A stretch of DNA of 64,000 nt from Streptomyces formicae (lineage in GTDB: Bacteria > Actinomycetota > Actinomycetes > Streptomycetales > Streptomycetaceae). The notes under the pieces are model-generated. The model saw only the letters and a program-made list of their open reading frames with translations. It was not told the DNA's origin and made no database searches. The translations under genes were made by a program, and so were the position numbers. The stretch covers positions 7,378,001 to 7,442,000 of the forward strand of contig NZ_CP071872.1 of the NCBI RefSeq assembly GCF_022647665.1. Direction: 5' to 3'. Of the stretch, positions 27,965-36,873 are shown in pieces (the first letter of the stretch is position 1; every line of letters starts with the position of its first letter).

Positions 27965-28702
27965 GGACAGTTCCGCGGGCCCCACACCCGCCCGGCGTGC
28001 CAGTGCCACCGCCGCGAGGGTGGAGTGGACGCCCAGCTTCCCCAGCACGTTCTGCATATGGGTGCGGACCGTGTGCGGGGAGAGGAAGAGCCGCTCCGCG
28101 ACCGCCTTGCGGCCGAGGCCGGCCACCATGCAGCGCAGCACCTCGCGTTCGCGCGGGGTGAGGGACTCGACGAGCCGCTCGCTCTCGGTGCGGTGCTTGC
28201 GCGCCGCGGTCAGCTCCCGCAGGACGCCGGTGAGCAGCGCGGGCGGCAGATGCGTCTCGTCCCGCAGCACCCCGCGGATGACCGTGAGCAGCCGCTGCAG
28301 CGAACAGTCCTTGGCCACCCAGCCCGAGGCGCCCGCCTGGAGTGCGAGCGCGGCCCGGCGCGGGTCGTCCTTCTCTGCGAGCACGACGGAGCGGACCGCC
28401 GGGCGCGCCGAACGGACCCCGGCCACCAGGGAGATGCCGTCGACGAAGCCGCCCTCCCCGTTGTCGGGCACGGCCCGTGCGACGACGGGGACGGCCGGTG
28501 CGACGGCCACGCCCAGATCGGCGTCGACGAGCAGCACGTCGAAGCGGCGCCCGTCGGCCGCCGCGCGCTCCAAGCAGCGCAGCGCGGCAGGCCCGCTGCC
28601 GGCCGCGGCCACCTCGACGTCCGGCTCGGCGGCGAGCGCCGCGGCGAGGGACTCGGCGAAGATTCGGTGGTCATCCACCACAAGAACCCGGATACGAACC
28701 AC
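27923..28702 (-). CDS. NarL/LuxR-type response regulator with enlarged receiver
   Basis: 259 residues from GTG 28702, preceded by GGGGGT; ATG 28723 is an alternative. The receiver keeps D10/D11, a phosphoacceptor Asp60 (VLLVDADLG) and Lys131 (WVAKD). About 20 extra residues lie between strands 3 and 4 (roughly VARAVPDNGEGGFVDG). The LuxR HTH follows: LTPREREVLRCMVAGLGRKAVAERLFLSPHTVRTHMQNV. No kinase is adjacent. A second regulator of the same class lies on the far side of galTEK at 32310-32981. Confidence 0.88.
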   Translation of the reverse strand: MVRIRVLVVDDHRIFAESLAAALAAEPDVEVAAAGSGPAALRCLERAAADGRRFDVLLVDADLGVAVAPAVPVVARAVPDNGEGGFVDGISLVAGVRSARPAVRSVVLAEKDDPRRAALALQAGASGWVAKDCSLQRLLTVIRGVLRDETHLPPALLTGVLRELTAARKHRTESERLVESLTPREREVLRCMVAGLGRKAVAERLFLSPHTVRTHMQNVLGKLGVHSTLAAVALARRAGVGPAELSSAGDVVERGGQLA

Positions 28703-28845
28703 AGGCACCCCCAAGCTGCGCATTTCCGGCGGAGTCCGGAAGCGCGAGTACGGCGCCCGAGGATGGGGTGGTACGCAATCCACGGCCGCCGCCGTGCTGT
28801 TGACTGCTACCCCGCCCCGGGCGTCGTACCCGACTGTCTTGCCCC

Positions 28846-28884
28846 CTGATGCACGCACCGGCCCCCACCGGTGCTGTGCATCAG
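28846..28884 (-). terminator. Hairpin downstream of galK
   Basis: Arms 28846-28861 and 28868-28884 pair over 16 bases with one bulged T and a 6-base loop. It lies ~95 bases beyond the galK stop and upstream of the response-regulator gene. Confidence 0.65.
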
Positions 28885-28978
28885 AGTAAGGCCGGGTGCC
28901 GGGCGCGGAAGGGCATTTGCAGAACTGGTTACCGGACGGGGGTCCGGGCTGGGGTGTCCGCCGCGGTCTCCTGAGGCA

Positions 28979-30160
28979 CTACCGGACGCGCCGCGCGCCG
29001 CCCGACGGGACCGCGGGGAAGATCCGCGGCGCCGTGTGCCCCGCCGCCGCGAAGGCGTCCTTGACCTCCTTGGCCACCCGGTCGGCCGCGTCCTGTTCGA
29101 CCAGGACGACCGCCGAGCCGCCGAAGCCGCCGCCCGTCATCCGGGCGCCGAGTGCACCGGCCGCGTTCGCCGTCGCGACCACGAGGTCCAACTCGGTGCA
29201 GGAGACCCGGAGGTCGTCCCGGAGCGAGGCGTGGCCCTCGGTGAGGACCGGACCGACGGCGCGCAGGTCGCCCGCGTCGAGGAGGGCGATCGTCCGCTCG
29301 ACGCGGTGGTTGTCGCTCACGACATGGCGCACGTAACGGCGGATCTCTTCGGCCTGGGGTCCGGGGTGCTCCTCCCGGGAAATGACGGCGTCGCTCAAAC
29401 GCCCGAGGGCGTCCGGCAGTTGCGCGTACGGGATCTCGCGCAGCGTCCGCACACCCAGCGCCCGCGCCCCCGCCTCGCAACCGGCGCGCCGCTGCGCGTA
29501 CGCGCCGTCCCCGAGCGCGTGCTTCACACGGGTGTCGACGACGAGAAGTTGCAGGTCATGGGCGGGGAGGTCGAAGGGGACCTGGCGCCGGGTGAGGTCA
29601 CGGGTGTCCAGGAACAGCGCGTGGCCCTCGGTGCAGCAGGCCGACGCCATCTGGTCCATGATCCCGCACGGGACGCCGGCGAAGGCGTTCTCGGCGCGCT
29701 GTGCGAGCACCGCGAGCTCGTCGCCGCCGAGCCCGAGCCCGAACAGGTCGTTCAGGGCGAGCGCGGTGACGACCTCCAGGGCGGCCGACGAGGACAGCCC
29801 CGCGCCCGTGGGAACGGTGGAGCCGAGATGGATGTCCGCGCCGGTGACCGGGTGCCCGGCCTCGCGCAGCGCCCACACCACACCCGCCGGGTACACCGCC
29901 CAGCCCGAGCCGGAGCGCGGTGCGAGCTCGTCGACGGCGAGCTCGACCACGCCCTGGTCCACGTCCGCCGAATGGACCCGCAGCACCCCGTCCGCGCGGC
30001 GCGCCACCGCCGCGACCGCCGTGTGCGGCAGGGCGAGCGGCATCACGAAGCCGTCGTTGAAGTCGGTGTACTCGCCGATCAGATTGACGCGGCCGGGCGC
30101 GGCCCAGACGCCTTCGGGGGCGTACCCGTAGAGCTCACGGAAGGCGTCGGTCACGGCCAC
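28979..30160 (-). CDS. galK: Galactokinase
   Basis: 393 residues from GTG 30160 (GTG 30154 also possible). It phosphorylates galactose in the Leloir pathway. GHMP-kinase signatures are present: the substrate motif APGRVNLIGEYTDFNDGFVM, the ATP loop PTGAGLSSSAAL and the C-terminal GARMTGGGFGGS. It is last in the galTEK operon and overlaps the galE 3' end by 26 bases with the chosen start. Confidence 0.97.
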   Translation of the reverse strand: MAVTDAFRELYGYAPEGVWAAPGRVNLIGEYTDFNDGFVMPLALPHTAVAAVARRADGVLRVHSADVDQGVVELAVDELAPRSGSGWAVYPAGVVWALREAGHPVTGADIHLGSTVPTGAGLSSSAALEVVTALALNDLFGLGLGGDELAVLAQRAENAFAGVPCGIMDQMASACCTEGHALFLDTRDLTRRQVPFDLPAHDLQLLVVDTRVKHALGDGAYAQRRAGCEAGARALGVRTLREIPYAQLPDALGRLSDAVISREEHPGPQAEEIRRYVRHVVSDNHRVERTIALLDAGDLRAVGPVLTEGHASLRDDLRVSCTELDLVVATANAAGALGARMTGGGFGGSAVVLVEQDAADRVAKEVKDAFAAAGHTAPRIFPAVPSGGARRVR

Positions 30161-31142
30161 GGGCGAACTCCCAAGCGTCGGCGACGATGCCCGCGAGATC
30201 CGCGCGGGACGGGTTCCAGCCGAGCCGCTCGTGGGCGGCGGCGGCCGAGGCGACGAGCACGGCCGGGTCGCCGGGGCGGCGGCCGGCGGCGACCTCGGGG
30301 ACCGGGTGCCCGGTGACCTTGCGGACGGTCTCGATGACCTCGCGGACCGAGAAGCCGTTGCCGTTGCCGAGGTTGCAGATGAGGTGCTCGCCCGGGGTGA
30401 CCTTGTCCATGGCGAGCAGATGCGCCTCGGCCAGGTCGGCGACGTGGATGTAGTCCCGTACGCAGGTGCCGTCCGGGGTCGGGTAGTCGTCGCCGAAGAC
30501 GGAGATCGCCTCGCGCTTGCCGAGCGCGACCTGGAGGACGAGCGGGATGAGGTGCGACTCGGGGTCGTGGCGCTCGCCGCAGCTGCCGTACGCGCCCGCC
30601 ACGTTGAAGTAGCGCAGCGAGGCTGCGGCCAGCCCGTGGGCGGTGCACTCGCCGCTGATCATGTGGTCGACGGCCAGCTTGGAGGCGCCGTACGGGCTGG
30701 TCGGGGCGGTCGGGTCGGTCTCGGTGATCGGCGTGGAGACGGGCTCGCCGTACGTGGCCGCGGTGGAGGAGAAGACCAGCTTGCGCACACCGGCCGAGCG
30801 CATCGCGGCGAGCAGCGCCATCGTCCCGCCGACGTTGTTCACCCAGTACTTCTCGGGGTCCGCGACCGACTCGCCGACCTGTGAGAACGCGGCGAAGTGC
30901 AGGACGCCGTCGTACGAGGAGTCCAGCCAGCGCTCGGCGTCCTGGATGCGGCCCTCGATGAAGGCGGCGCCGGCCGGCACGCCCTCGCGGAAGCCCGTGG
31001 ACAGATCGTCGAGGACGGTGACCTCGTGGCCCGCCTCCAGCAGGTGCGCGGCCACGACGCTGCCGACGTATCCGGCTCCACCGGTCACCAGGAATTTCTT
31101 CGGGGGTCCGGGGGGCGTCCCCCGGGAAAGCACAGCGCTCAT
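30135..31142 (-). CDS. galE: UDP-glucose 4-epimerase
   Basis: 335 residues; ATG 31142 overlaps the galT stop (ATGA). It is an extended SDR fold: the NAD loop LVTGGAGYVGS begins at residue 18, SSTAATYG supplies the catalytic Ser/Thr and YGASK the Tyr/Lys pair. The first ~16 residues (MSAVLSRGTPPGPPKK) are unusual; most GalE proteins reach the NAD strand within ~5 residues. They are encoded by a GC-palindromic sequence resembling a dispersed Streptomyces repeat (31101-31126), probably inserted in frame. Confidence 0.96.
   Translation of the reverse strand: MSAVLSRGTPPGPPKKFLVTGGAGYVGSVVAAHLLEAGHEVTVLDDLSTGFREGVPAGAAFIEGRIQDAERWLDSSYDGVLHFAAFSQVGESVADPEKYWVNNVGGTMALLAAMRSAGVRKLVFSSTAATYGEPVSTPITETDPTAPTSPYGASKLAVDHMISGECTAHGLAAASLRYFNVAGAYGSCGERHDPESHLIPLVLQVALGKREAISVFGDDYPTPDGTCVRDYIHVADLAEAHLLAMDKVTPGEHLICNLGNGNGFSVREVIETVRKVTGHPVPEVAAGRRPGDPAVLVASAAAAHERLGWNPSRADLAGIVADAWEFARGRDRRLP
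31101..31126. repeat. GC-rich palindromic repeat inside the galE 5' end
   Basis: CGGGGGTCCGGGGGGCGTCC followed by CCCGGG is an imperfect inverted repeat of the type scattered in Streptomyces intergenic DNA. Here it encodes part of the atypical GalE N-terminus. Confidence 0.45.
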
Positions 31143-32194
31143 CTGCTGCTCGCTATCTCTCGCAGTCGCTGGGCCGCGGCCTCCGGCGGCACATCGTTGA
31201 TGAACACACTCATGCCGGACTCGGAACCCGCGAGGAACTTGAGCTTGCCGGAAGTTCGGCGGATGGTGAAAAGCTCGAGGTGCAGGGCGAACTGGTCACG
31301 CTGCGCCCGCCGGCCGTCACCGAACGGAGCCTGGTGCCAGGCGGCGATGTACGGCGTCGGCGGGGCATCCGGGCCGAAGATCCGGTCGAAGCGCCTCAAC
31401 AGTTCCAGATAGAGCTGTGGGAACTCTGTGCGCGCCGCGTCGTCCAGCGCCAGGAGGTCCGGCACCCGGCGGCGCGGATAGAGGTGCACCTCGTACGGCC
31501 AGTGCGCCGCGTACGGCACGAAGGCCACCCAGTGCTCCCCCTCCAGGACCACCCGTACGGGGTCGGCGAGTTCGCGAGCGACGGTGTCGTCGAAGAGGTT
31601 GCGGCCGGTGGCGGCGAGGTGGTCGGCGACCGAGCGCTGCATCAGCGCGGTGCGCGGGGTGACGAACGGGTACGCGTAGATCTGCCCGTGCGGATGCCCG
31701 AGGGTGACGCCGATCTCCGCACCCCGGTTCTCGAAGCAGAAGACCTGCTCGACCTGGGGCAACGCGGCCAGCTCCGCGGTGCGGTCGGTCCAGGCGTCCA
31801 GAACGAGTGCGGCCTGCTCGTCGGTGAGGCCGGCGAACGAGGTGTCGTGGTCGGGGGTGAAGCAGACCACCTCGCAGCGGCCGGTCCCGCCGGAGAGGGA
31901 GGGGAAGCGGTTCTCGAAGACGACGACGTCGTAGTCACTGTCCGGGATCTCGCTGAGCCGGCCGTCCCGGGAGGGGCACAGGGGGCACTCGTCGGCGGGC
32001 GGGTGGTAGGTGCGGCCCTGGCGGTGGGAGGCGATGGCGACGGAGTCGCCGAGCAGCGGGTCGTGCCGGATCTCCGCGGCGGTGGCGACGGCTCCGAGCG
32101 GCCGCCGGTCGACGGCGTCACGGACGATGTCGTCGCGGCGGTCGTAGTAGAGCAGCTCACGGCCGTCGGCGAGCCTGGTCACCGTCTTCTTCAC
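31139..32194 (-). CDS. galT: Galactose-1-phosphate uridylyltransferase
   Basis: 351 residues from GTG 32194, chosen for GAGGAG upstream. The active-site motif GHPHGQIYAY carries the nucleophilic His, CPLC near residue 70 is the zinc-binding pair, and VVFENRFPSL and HWPYEVHLYP are family landmarks. It leads the galTEK operon. A TTGACT -35-like hexamer on this strand (32260-32265) with a weak -10 near 32237-32242 could be the promoter. Confidence 0.97.
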   Translation of the reverse strand: MKKTVTRLADGRELLYYDRRDDIVRDAVDRRPLGAVATAAEIRHDPLLGDSVAIASHRQGRTYHPPADECPLCPSRDGRLSEIPDSDYDVVVFENRFPSLSGGTGRCEVVCFTPDHDTSFAGLTDEQAALVLDAWTDRTAELAALPQVEQVFCFENRGAEIGVTLGHPHGQIYAYPFVTPRTALMQRSVADHLAATGRNLFDDTVARELADPVRVVLEGEHWVAFVPYAAHWPYEVHLYPRRRVPDLLALDDAARTEFPQLYLELLRRFDRIFGPDAPPTPYIAAWHQAPFGDGRRAQRDQFALHLELFTIRRTSGKLKFLAGSESGMSVFINDVPPEAAAQRLREIASSR

Positions 32195-32236
32195 GCTGGG
32201 GCTCCTCGACCACGTCATCAAACAGAAGCCCACACA

Positions 32237-32265
32237 AAGAACCATGACCGAACACCGTTAGTCAA
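32237..32265 (-). promoter_or_regulatory. Candidate galT promoter
   Basis: On the minus strand TTGACT (32265-32260) is followed after 17 bases by GTTCTT (32242-32237). The -35 is good, the -10 is poor. It lies about 45 bases before the galT GTG. Confidence 0.35.
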
Positions 32266-32309
32266 TCCCCGCCCGTCGAGCGGGGGTGTGCCGCAGAAAG
32301 GGGTGGGTC

Positions 32310-32981
32310 TCAGCCCTGGCCGGAGGCGCGGTCGAGGAGGCCCGTGCGGGCCGCCAGGGCGGCGGCCTCCAGCCGGGAGCCCACGCCGAGCTTCATCAGG
32401 ACGCGCTGGACATGGGTGCGGGCCGTGCTCGGGGCTATGCCCATGCCCGCCGCGATCAGCCGGGTGTCCTCGCCCTCGGCGACCCGGACCAGCACCTCGA
32501 CCTCGCGCGGGGTGAGCATCCGGAGCAGCCGCTGCCCCTCGTCGTCCGGCTGGGCCGCCGGGTTGAGGAGTTCTGTGAAGGCGCCCTGGAGCAGCTGCGG
32601 GGCCACCGCCGCCTCGCCCGACCGAGCCTTGGCCATGGCCCGCTCGACGCCTTCGATGCGCTCGTCATGGCGGACGTAACCGGACGCCCCCGCGGCGAAC
32701 GCCGCGGCGATCCCGCGCGGCGAGGGCACCGGACCCAGCACCACCACCGCCACCTGCGGGCGCTCCCGCTTGATCCGGACGACCGGGTCGAAGACTCCCG
32801 GCTCAGCCGGTGTCGCCGTCCCCAGCAGGCACACCTCGGGGGCCCTGCTCACCACGAGCTCGGCCACCCCCGCCACCGGCGCCGCCGCCGCGAGCACCCG
32901 GTGCCCGCGCAGCTTCAGCGCCGACGCGAGCGCCTCGGCCAGCAGTCGGTGGTCGTCGACCACCATGAGCCGCACACCCAT
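32310..32981 (-). CDS. LuxR-type response regulator with degenerate receiver (no phosphoacceptor Asp)
   Basis: 223 residues from ATG 32981. The receiver begins RLMVVDDHRLLAEALA with both acidic residues. Where the phosphoacceptor should be, the sequence is CLLGTATP, so Asp is replaced by Gly54. The conserved Lys before the last helix is His105 (GYVRHDERIE). The LuxR HTH is intact (LTPREVEVLVRVAEGEDTRLIAAGMG then TARTHVQRVLMKLGV). It should act without aspartyl phosphorylation, as in atypical actinobacterial regulators that bind a ligand instead. It lies just upstream of galTEK in the same orientation, separated by ~65 bases from the proposed gal promoter. Confidence 0.88.
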   Translation of the reverse strand: MGVRLMVVDDHRLLAEALASALKLRGHRVLAAAAPVAGVAELVVSRAPEVCLLGTATPAEPGVFDPVVRIKRERPQVAVVVLGPVPSPRGIAAAFAAGASGYVRHDERIEGVERAMAKARSGEAAVAPQLLQGAFTELLNPAAQPDDEGQRLLRMLTPREVEVLVRVAEGEDTRLIAAGMGIAPSTARTHVQRVLMKLGVGSRLEAAALAARTGLLDRASGQG

Positions 32982-33164
32982 CGAGCAACCCCCATACCCT
33001 GGAGTGCCCCCGGCCCCCCAAGCCCGCCTGCCACGCCCGCCCTACTGCCCCGGCAAGCTACACGCTTGTTCGACGTTGCGCCCGCCCTACGCCCGGAAAC
33101 CCCTCGGATCGACGAAATGCGCATTGTTCAGGGCATGTGGGGAATGAGCGGCCACCACGTACGA

Positions 33165-33202
33165 CGGAGGCGGTCCCCGCCGACCGGTGGGGACCGCCTC
33201 CG
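33165..33202 (-). terminator. Perfect 14-bp hairpin after the first PQQ-repeat gene
   Basis: Arms 33165-33178 and 33189-33202 with a 10-base loop, ~40 bases beyond the stop at 33240. The rest of 32982-33239 shows nothing else. Confidence 0.85.
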
Positions 33203-33239
33203 TTCCTGCCGCCAAAGCACCGGTCACCCGGCCGGCGGG

Positions 33240-35030
33240 TCAACCGGTCGCGAACGAGAGCGCCAGGTACGACGGACTGTCCGACGCACTGCTCCCCGTG
33301 TCCTTGCTGAGCATCGACTCGGCCATGAACATCCGGCCGTTGGTGTAGTGGATCTCCGCGTAGTCCAGCGAGAAGCTGGTCTCTGCGTCGTTGATCGACT
33401 CGTCGGCCGGGTTCTCCAGCAGCACCGTCTGCTCGAACGTGCCGCCGTCGATGCTGACGATCTGTCCGCCCTTGTCGTACGGGGGCGTCTTGTACGCGAT
33501 GACGTTGCCGCCGTCCATGCGCAGCGGGATCATCGTGTACCGGTCGCCTGCCTCCGCCTTCCCCGGCAGCGACTTGCCCGTCTTCAGGTCGAGCGACACG
33601 ATCTCGTTGGTGTCGCCGTACGCGTCGCTGCTGCCCTCGTGCTCCTCGGTGGGCAGGTACAGCCGCCCGTTGCCGGCGGTCACGTGCACGCACGACTCGA
33701 CCTCGGTGGAATGGCAGCGCGCGGCATAGCGGTCGGCGTCCGCCGAGATCTTGACGATCAGCTTGCCCGTCTTCTCGTCGATGGAGAAGAAGTCGGAGAT
33801 CCCGCTGCCGTCCCCGGCCGTGTCGCCCACGTCGGCGGCGACGACGAGCGGCTTCGTGGAGACGATGGAGGCGTACTCGACGCCCGGCGGCATCTTGAAC
33901 GAGGACAGCGGTGCGCCCGTCGCCGGGTTCAGCGGCTGGATGACCACGTACTTGTTGTCGTAGTCGCCGCACTTGCGGGCCGCGACGAGGGCCGGGCCGC
34001 CGCCGTAACCCATGTCGTAGCAGCCCTCGGCATTGACCTCGGGCTTCCAGCGGACCGCTCCGGTGGTGAGGTCGAAGGCGGCGCCGCCGTCGGTGCCGCC
34101 CGCCGCGACGGTGTTGCCGCTGAGCGTGATCTCGTTGAAGCGGGGCGACTCGTCGCCGCTGCCCTGCGCCGCCTTGTTCCACAGCAGCTTGCCCGTGTTC
34201 AGGTCGATGGCGCCGACCTGGCTGCACGGCTGGTAGTTCTTCGGCGGGACCCGCTTGGTCGCCTCGAACGCGATAGCGGTCTTGCCGTCCGCGGACATGT
34301 GGCGGGAGGCCGCGCAGACCTGACCGGGGAGCGGGATCGTCCACAGGACGGTGCCCTTGGCCAGGTCGTAGCCGACGACGGAGTTGATGCCGGTCTTGAC
34401 GTACGCCTTGTCGGTGACCCAGGAGCCGCTGACGTCGGTGACGTCGGTGACCTTGGGCTGCGGGAGCTGGAAGGCCACCTTCGCCGAGGTGTTCTCGGGG
34501 GCCTTCTCCTTGCCGTCGCCCCCGACGGCCTTCTCGCCGTTGGCGCCCTCGGTCGAGCTCTTGGCCTGGTCCTTCTTGGAGTCGTCGTCCTTGCCCGCCG
34601 CGAACCAGACACCCGCGCCGACGATCAGCACCACGGCGACGACCGCGGCGATGATGATCTGCGCCTGGGCGCTGAGCTTCTTCTTGGGCGGCTGCGGCGG
34701 CAGGTACTGCGGCTGGCCCTGCGGCTGCTGGCCCGGGTAGCCGTAGCCGTAGCCGTACGGCTGCTGGCCGGGCGCCTGGCCCGGAGCCTGGCCCGGAGCC
34801 TGGCCCGGAGCCTGCGGATAGCCGTAACCCGGACCGGGCTGCTGGGCGGGCGGAGGGGTCCCCGGGTAGCCGTAGCCGGGGTTCTCCGGGGGCGGGGTCG
34901 GCGCGCCGAAGCCCGGGGGCGGGTCCTGCGGCGCCCCGAAGCCGCCCTGCGGAGGCTGGCCCGGGGGCTGGTTCGGCGGCTGGTTCGGTTGCTGCGGCGG
35001 CTGGTTCGGCGGCGTCGGTGGCTGCGTCAT
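33240..35030 (-). CDS. Membrane-anchored PQQ-like beta-propeller protein
   Basis: 596 residues. A cytoplasmic Pro/Gln/Gly/Tyr-rich tail of ~115 residues (GYGYP repeats, APGQ tandem copies) precedes KKK and one TM helix (~120-145), so the rest faces outside. That part, from about residue 190, contains WD-like PQQ blades (TGKLLWNKAAQG, TTGAVRWKPEV, LKTGKSLPG) as in BamB/PQQ-dehydrogenase-like propellers. No enzyme residues are evident. It is 64 bases downstream of a clear paralogue (35095-36873). A 12-bp unit repeated three times at 34774-34809 encodes the APGQ run. Confidence 0.85.
   Translation of the reverse strand: MTQPPTPPNQPPQQPNQPPNQPPGQPPQGGFGAPQDPPPGFGAPTPPPENPGYGYPGTPPPAQQPGPGYGYPQAPGQAPGQAPGQAPGQQPYGYGYGYPGQQPQGQPQYLPPQPPKKKLSAQAQIIIAAVVAVVLIVGAGVWFAAGKDDDSKKDQAKSSTEGANGEKAVGGDGKEKAPENTSAKVAFQLPQPKVTDVTDVSGSWVTDKAYVKTGINSVVGYDLAKGTVLWTIPLPGQVCAASRHMSADGKTAIAFEATKRVPPKNYQPCSQVGAIDLNTGKLLWNKAAQGSGDESPRFNEITLSGNTVAAGGTDGGAAFDLTTGAVRWKPEVNAEGCYDMGYGGGPALVAARKCGDYDNKYVVIQPLNPATGAPLSSFKMPPGVEYASIVSTKPLVVAADVGDTAGDGSGISDFFSIDEKTGKLIVKISADADRYAARCHSTEVESCVHVTAGNGRLYLPTEEHEGSSDAYGDTNEIVSLDLKTGKSLPGKAEAGDRYTMIPLRMDGGNVIAYKTPPYDKGGQIVSIDGGTFEQTVLLENPADESINDAETSFSLDYAEIHYTNGRMFMAESMLSKDTGSSASDSPSYLALSFATG
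34774..34809. repeat. Three tandem copies of a 12-bp unit
   Basis: GCCTGGCCCGGA is repeated exactly three times, followed by a partial copy, inside the Pro-rich tail of the PQQ-repeat protein. The copies are identical, so the array is young and probably length-variable. Confidence 0.8.
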
Positions 35031-35094
35031 ACGTACGTACCTCTGAGCGGAAGGGAGTCGTCGTGTGGTCCTGGGCGTCGTCCGTGAGGACGCG

Positions 35095-36873
35095 TCACTT
35101 CCCGAATGCCATCATCGTCTTGGTCTGCTTCTCCTCTTCGTCGTTACTCGAGGAGACGCGCCCACTGGCGATGTAGAAACGGCCGTCCTGGTAGACCATC
35201 TGGGGCGACCAGAAGGTCTTCTCGATCTCGGCGGTGGACGCCGGGTGCTGGAGGATCACGCTCGGCTTGCCGCCGGTCGGCGCCAGGGTCGCCACCGCAC
35301 CACCCGCGTCGAACGAAGGATCGACGTACAGCAGGACGTTCGCGCCCTCCATGCGCAGCGGTGTCATCGTGCGGCCGCCGGGGGCCTCGGCCCGCCACTT
35401 CTGCTTGCCGGTGTCGAGGTCGAACGCAACGACCGCGTTGGTCCTGGACGAGCCGGAGGCGTCGGGCTCGGTGGCCATGTAGAAAGTGGAGGCGTCGGCG
35501 GCGACGCCGACACACCCCTCCAGGGCGTCGCTGAAGACACCGCCCCCCTGGCCGCAGCGGACCTGGAAGTTGTCCGTGCCGCCGTCGATCTGCGAACGCA
35601 CCGTGCCGTTCGCGTTCAGCGCGACGACGGCCCACTTCTCGTCGTCGGGATGGGTCAGCGAGAGCACGACCGGGCTGACCGAGTAGACGCTGTCGACCAG
35701 CCAGCCCGCCTTGAGCTTGTACGTCCACTTCGCCGCGCCGGTGGCCGGGTCGAGCTCCTGGACCTGCTCCTGGCGCGTGTTGATGTCGCCGGTCGGGCAG
35801 GACTCGGCGGCGATCAGCTTCGCTCCGCCCGCGAACGCCCTCGGCTGGCAGTTGCCCGGCAGCTTGCCGAACAGCTCCTTGCCGTCGCTGACCCGGAACG
35901 CGTCGGCGTTCCCGGTGCGGGCGGCGGTCACCGTGTCACCGCTCAGCGACAGCGTGATGTCGGAGAGGAAGTCCCATGTCCCCCGCTGCTTGATGCCCTT
36001 CTTCCAGCCGGCCTTGCCGGTGGTGGCGTCGATCACCTGGAGCTGGGTGCAGTCGGCCTTGTCGGTCGTCCCGTCCTTGAACCCGACCACGATCTTGCCG
36101 TCGGCGGTCGCCGTGGGGGCCGCGGCACACAGCTCGGCGGGGAAGGGGATGGTCCACTTCTTCCTGCCGTCCGTGGCCGAGTAGCCCACAAGCTCCTTGT
36201 ACATGCCCTTGACGACGGTGTCGCCGACGGCCCACGGCCCGTACGCCTCGGCGCCGTTGCGCGGCAGGTCGATGTCGTTCTTGGCGAGGAACAGGACCTT
36301 CGCCTCACCCGGCTTGCGCCCGGCGTTGAGGTCGTCGTCGACAGCACGCCCGTCGCCGCTGCCGTCGCCCTGGTCGACGGACTCGGAGCCGGTGGGCTGC
36401 GGTCCGGTGCTCTGCTTGGCGTCGGGCTTCGCCTCGTCCTCACCGCCGCTGACGGCGAACCAGGTGCCGGCGCCGATGACGAGGAGGGCCGCCACGGCGG
36501 CGCCGACGATGACGCCGGGCCTGCCCTTGAAGGGGTTCTTGCCGCCGGGGGCGGGACCGGGTGCGGGCGCGCCGGGGTACTGCGGCTGGGCCCCGTACCC
36601 GTAGGGCCCCGGCTGCCGGCCGTAGGGACCGGGGCTGTTGTACGGGCCGGGCTGCTGGCTGTAAGGACCAGGCTGCTGGCCGTACGGGCCCGGGGCCTGC
36701 TGCGGATATCCGTACCCCGGCTGCGGCTGCGCGGCCGGCGGTGCCTGCGGCGGGGACGGTGGCATCTGGGGCGGCTGCGCAGGCTGTTGGGGAGGCTGAG
36801 GAACCTGCTGGGGATCCTGGGGGGATCCGAAGCCGCCTCCCTGCGGCGGTTGCTGACTGGGCGGCTGAGTCAT
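35095..36873 (-). CDS. Membrane-anchored PQQ-like beta-propeller protein (paralogue)
   Basis: 592 residues from ATG 36873, with AAGGGGGAAG upstream. It has the same plan as the next gene: MTQPP start, Pro/Gln/Tyr-rich tail with GPYxQQPGPY repeats, one TM helix (~120-140), an acidic/Gly linker, then a propeller with blades such as TGKAGWKKGI, TGAAKWTYKL and TGKQKWRAEAP. The two proteins are diverged but collinear, so they arose by an old tandem duplication and are likely co-transcribed. The role is unknown; such proteins may be cell-surface scaffolds. Confidence 0.85.
   Translation of the reverse strand: MTQPPSQQPPQGGGFGSPQDPQQVPQPPQQPAQPPQMPPSPPQAPPAAQPQPGYGYPQQAPGPYGQQPGPYSQQPGPYNSPGPYGRQPGPYGYGAQPQYPGAPAPGPAPGGKNPFKGRPGVIVGAAVAALLVIGAGTWFAVSGGEDEAKPDAKQSTGPQPTGSESVDQGDGSGDGRAVDDDLNAGRKPGEAKVLFLAKNDIDLPRNGAEAYGPWAVGDTVVKGMYKELVGYSATDGRKKWTIPFPAELCAAAPTATADGKIVVGFKDGTTDKADCTQLQVIDATTGKAGWKKGIKQRGTWDFLSDITLSLSGDTVTAARTGNADAFRVSDGKELFGKLPGNCQPRAFAGGAKLIAAESCPTGDINTRQEQVQELDPATGAAKWTYKLKAGWLVDSVYSVSPVVLSLTHPDDEKWAVVALNANGTVRSQIDGGTDNFQVRCGQGGGVFSDALEGCVGVAADASTFYMATEPDASGSSRTNAVVAFDLDTGKQKWRAEAPGGRTMTPLRMEGANVLLYVDPSFDAGGAVATLAPTGGKPSVILQHPASTAEIEKTFWSPQMVYQDGRFYIASGRVSSSNDEEEKQTKTMMAFGK

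Noticed and set aside
34740..34815. CRISPR array or structural repeat locus
   Set aside because: The repeat is a 12-bp in-frame tandem array without spacers inside a coding region. No CRISPR-like repeat-spacer pattern occurs in the window.
32286..35087. 933-codon plus-strand frame opposite the pseudo-receiver regulator and first PQQ gene
   Set aside because: Shadow of high-GC coding on the minus strand; no motifs and no ribosome site.
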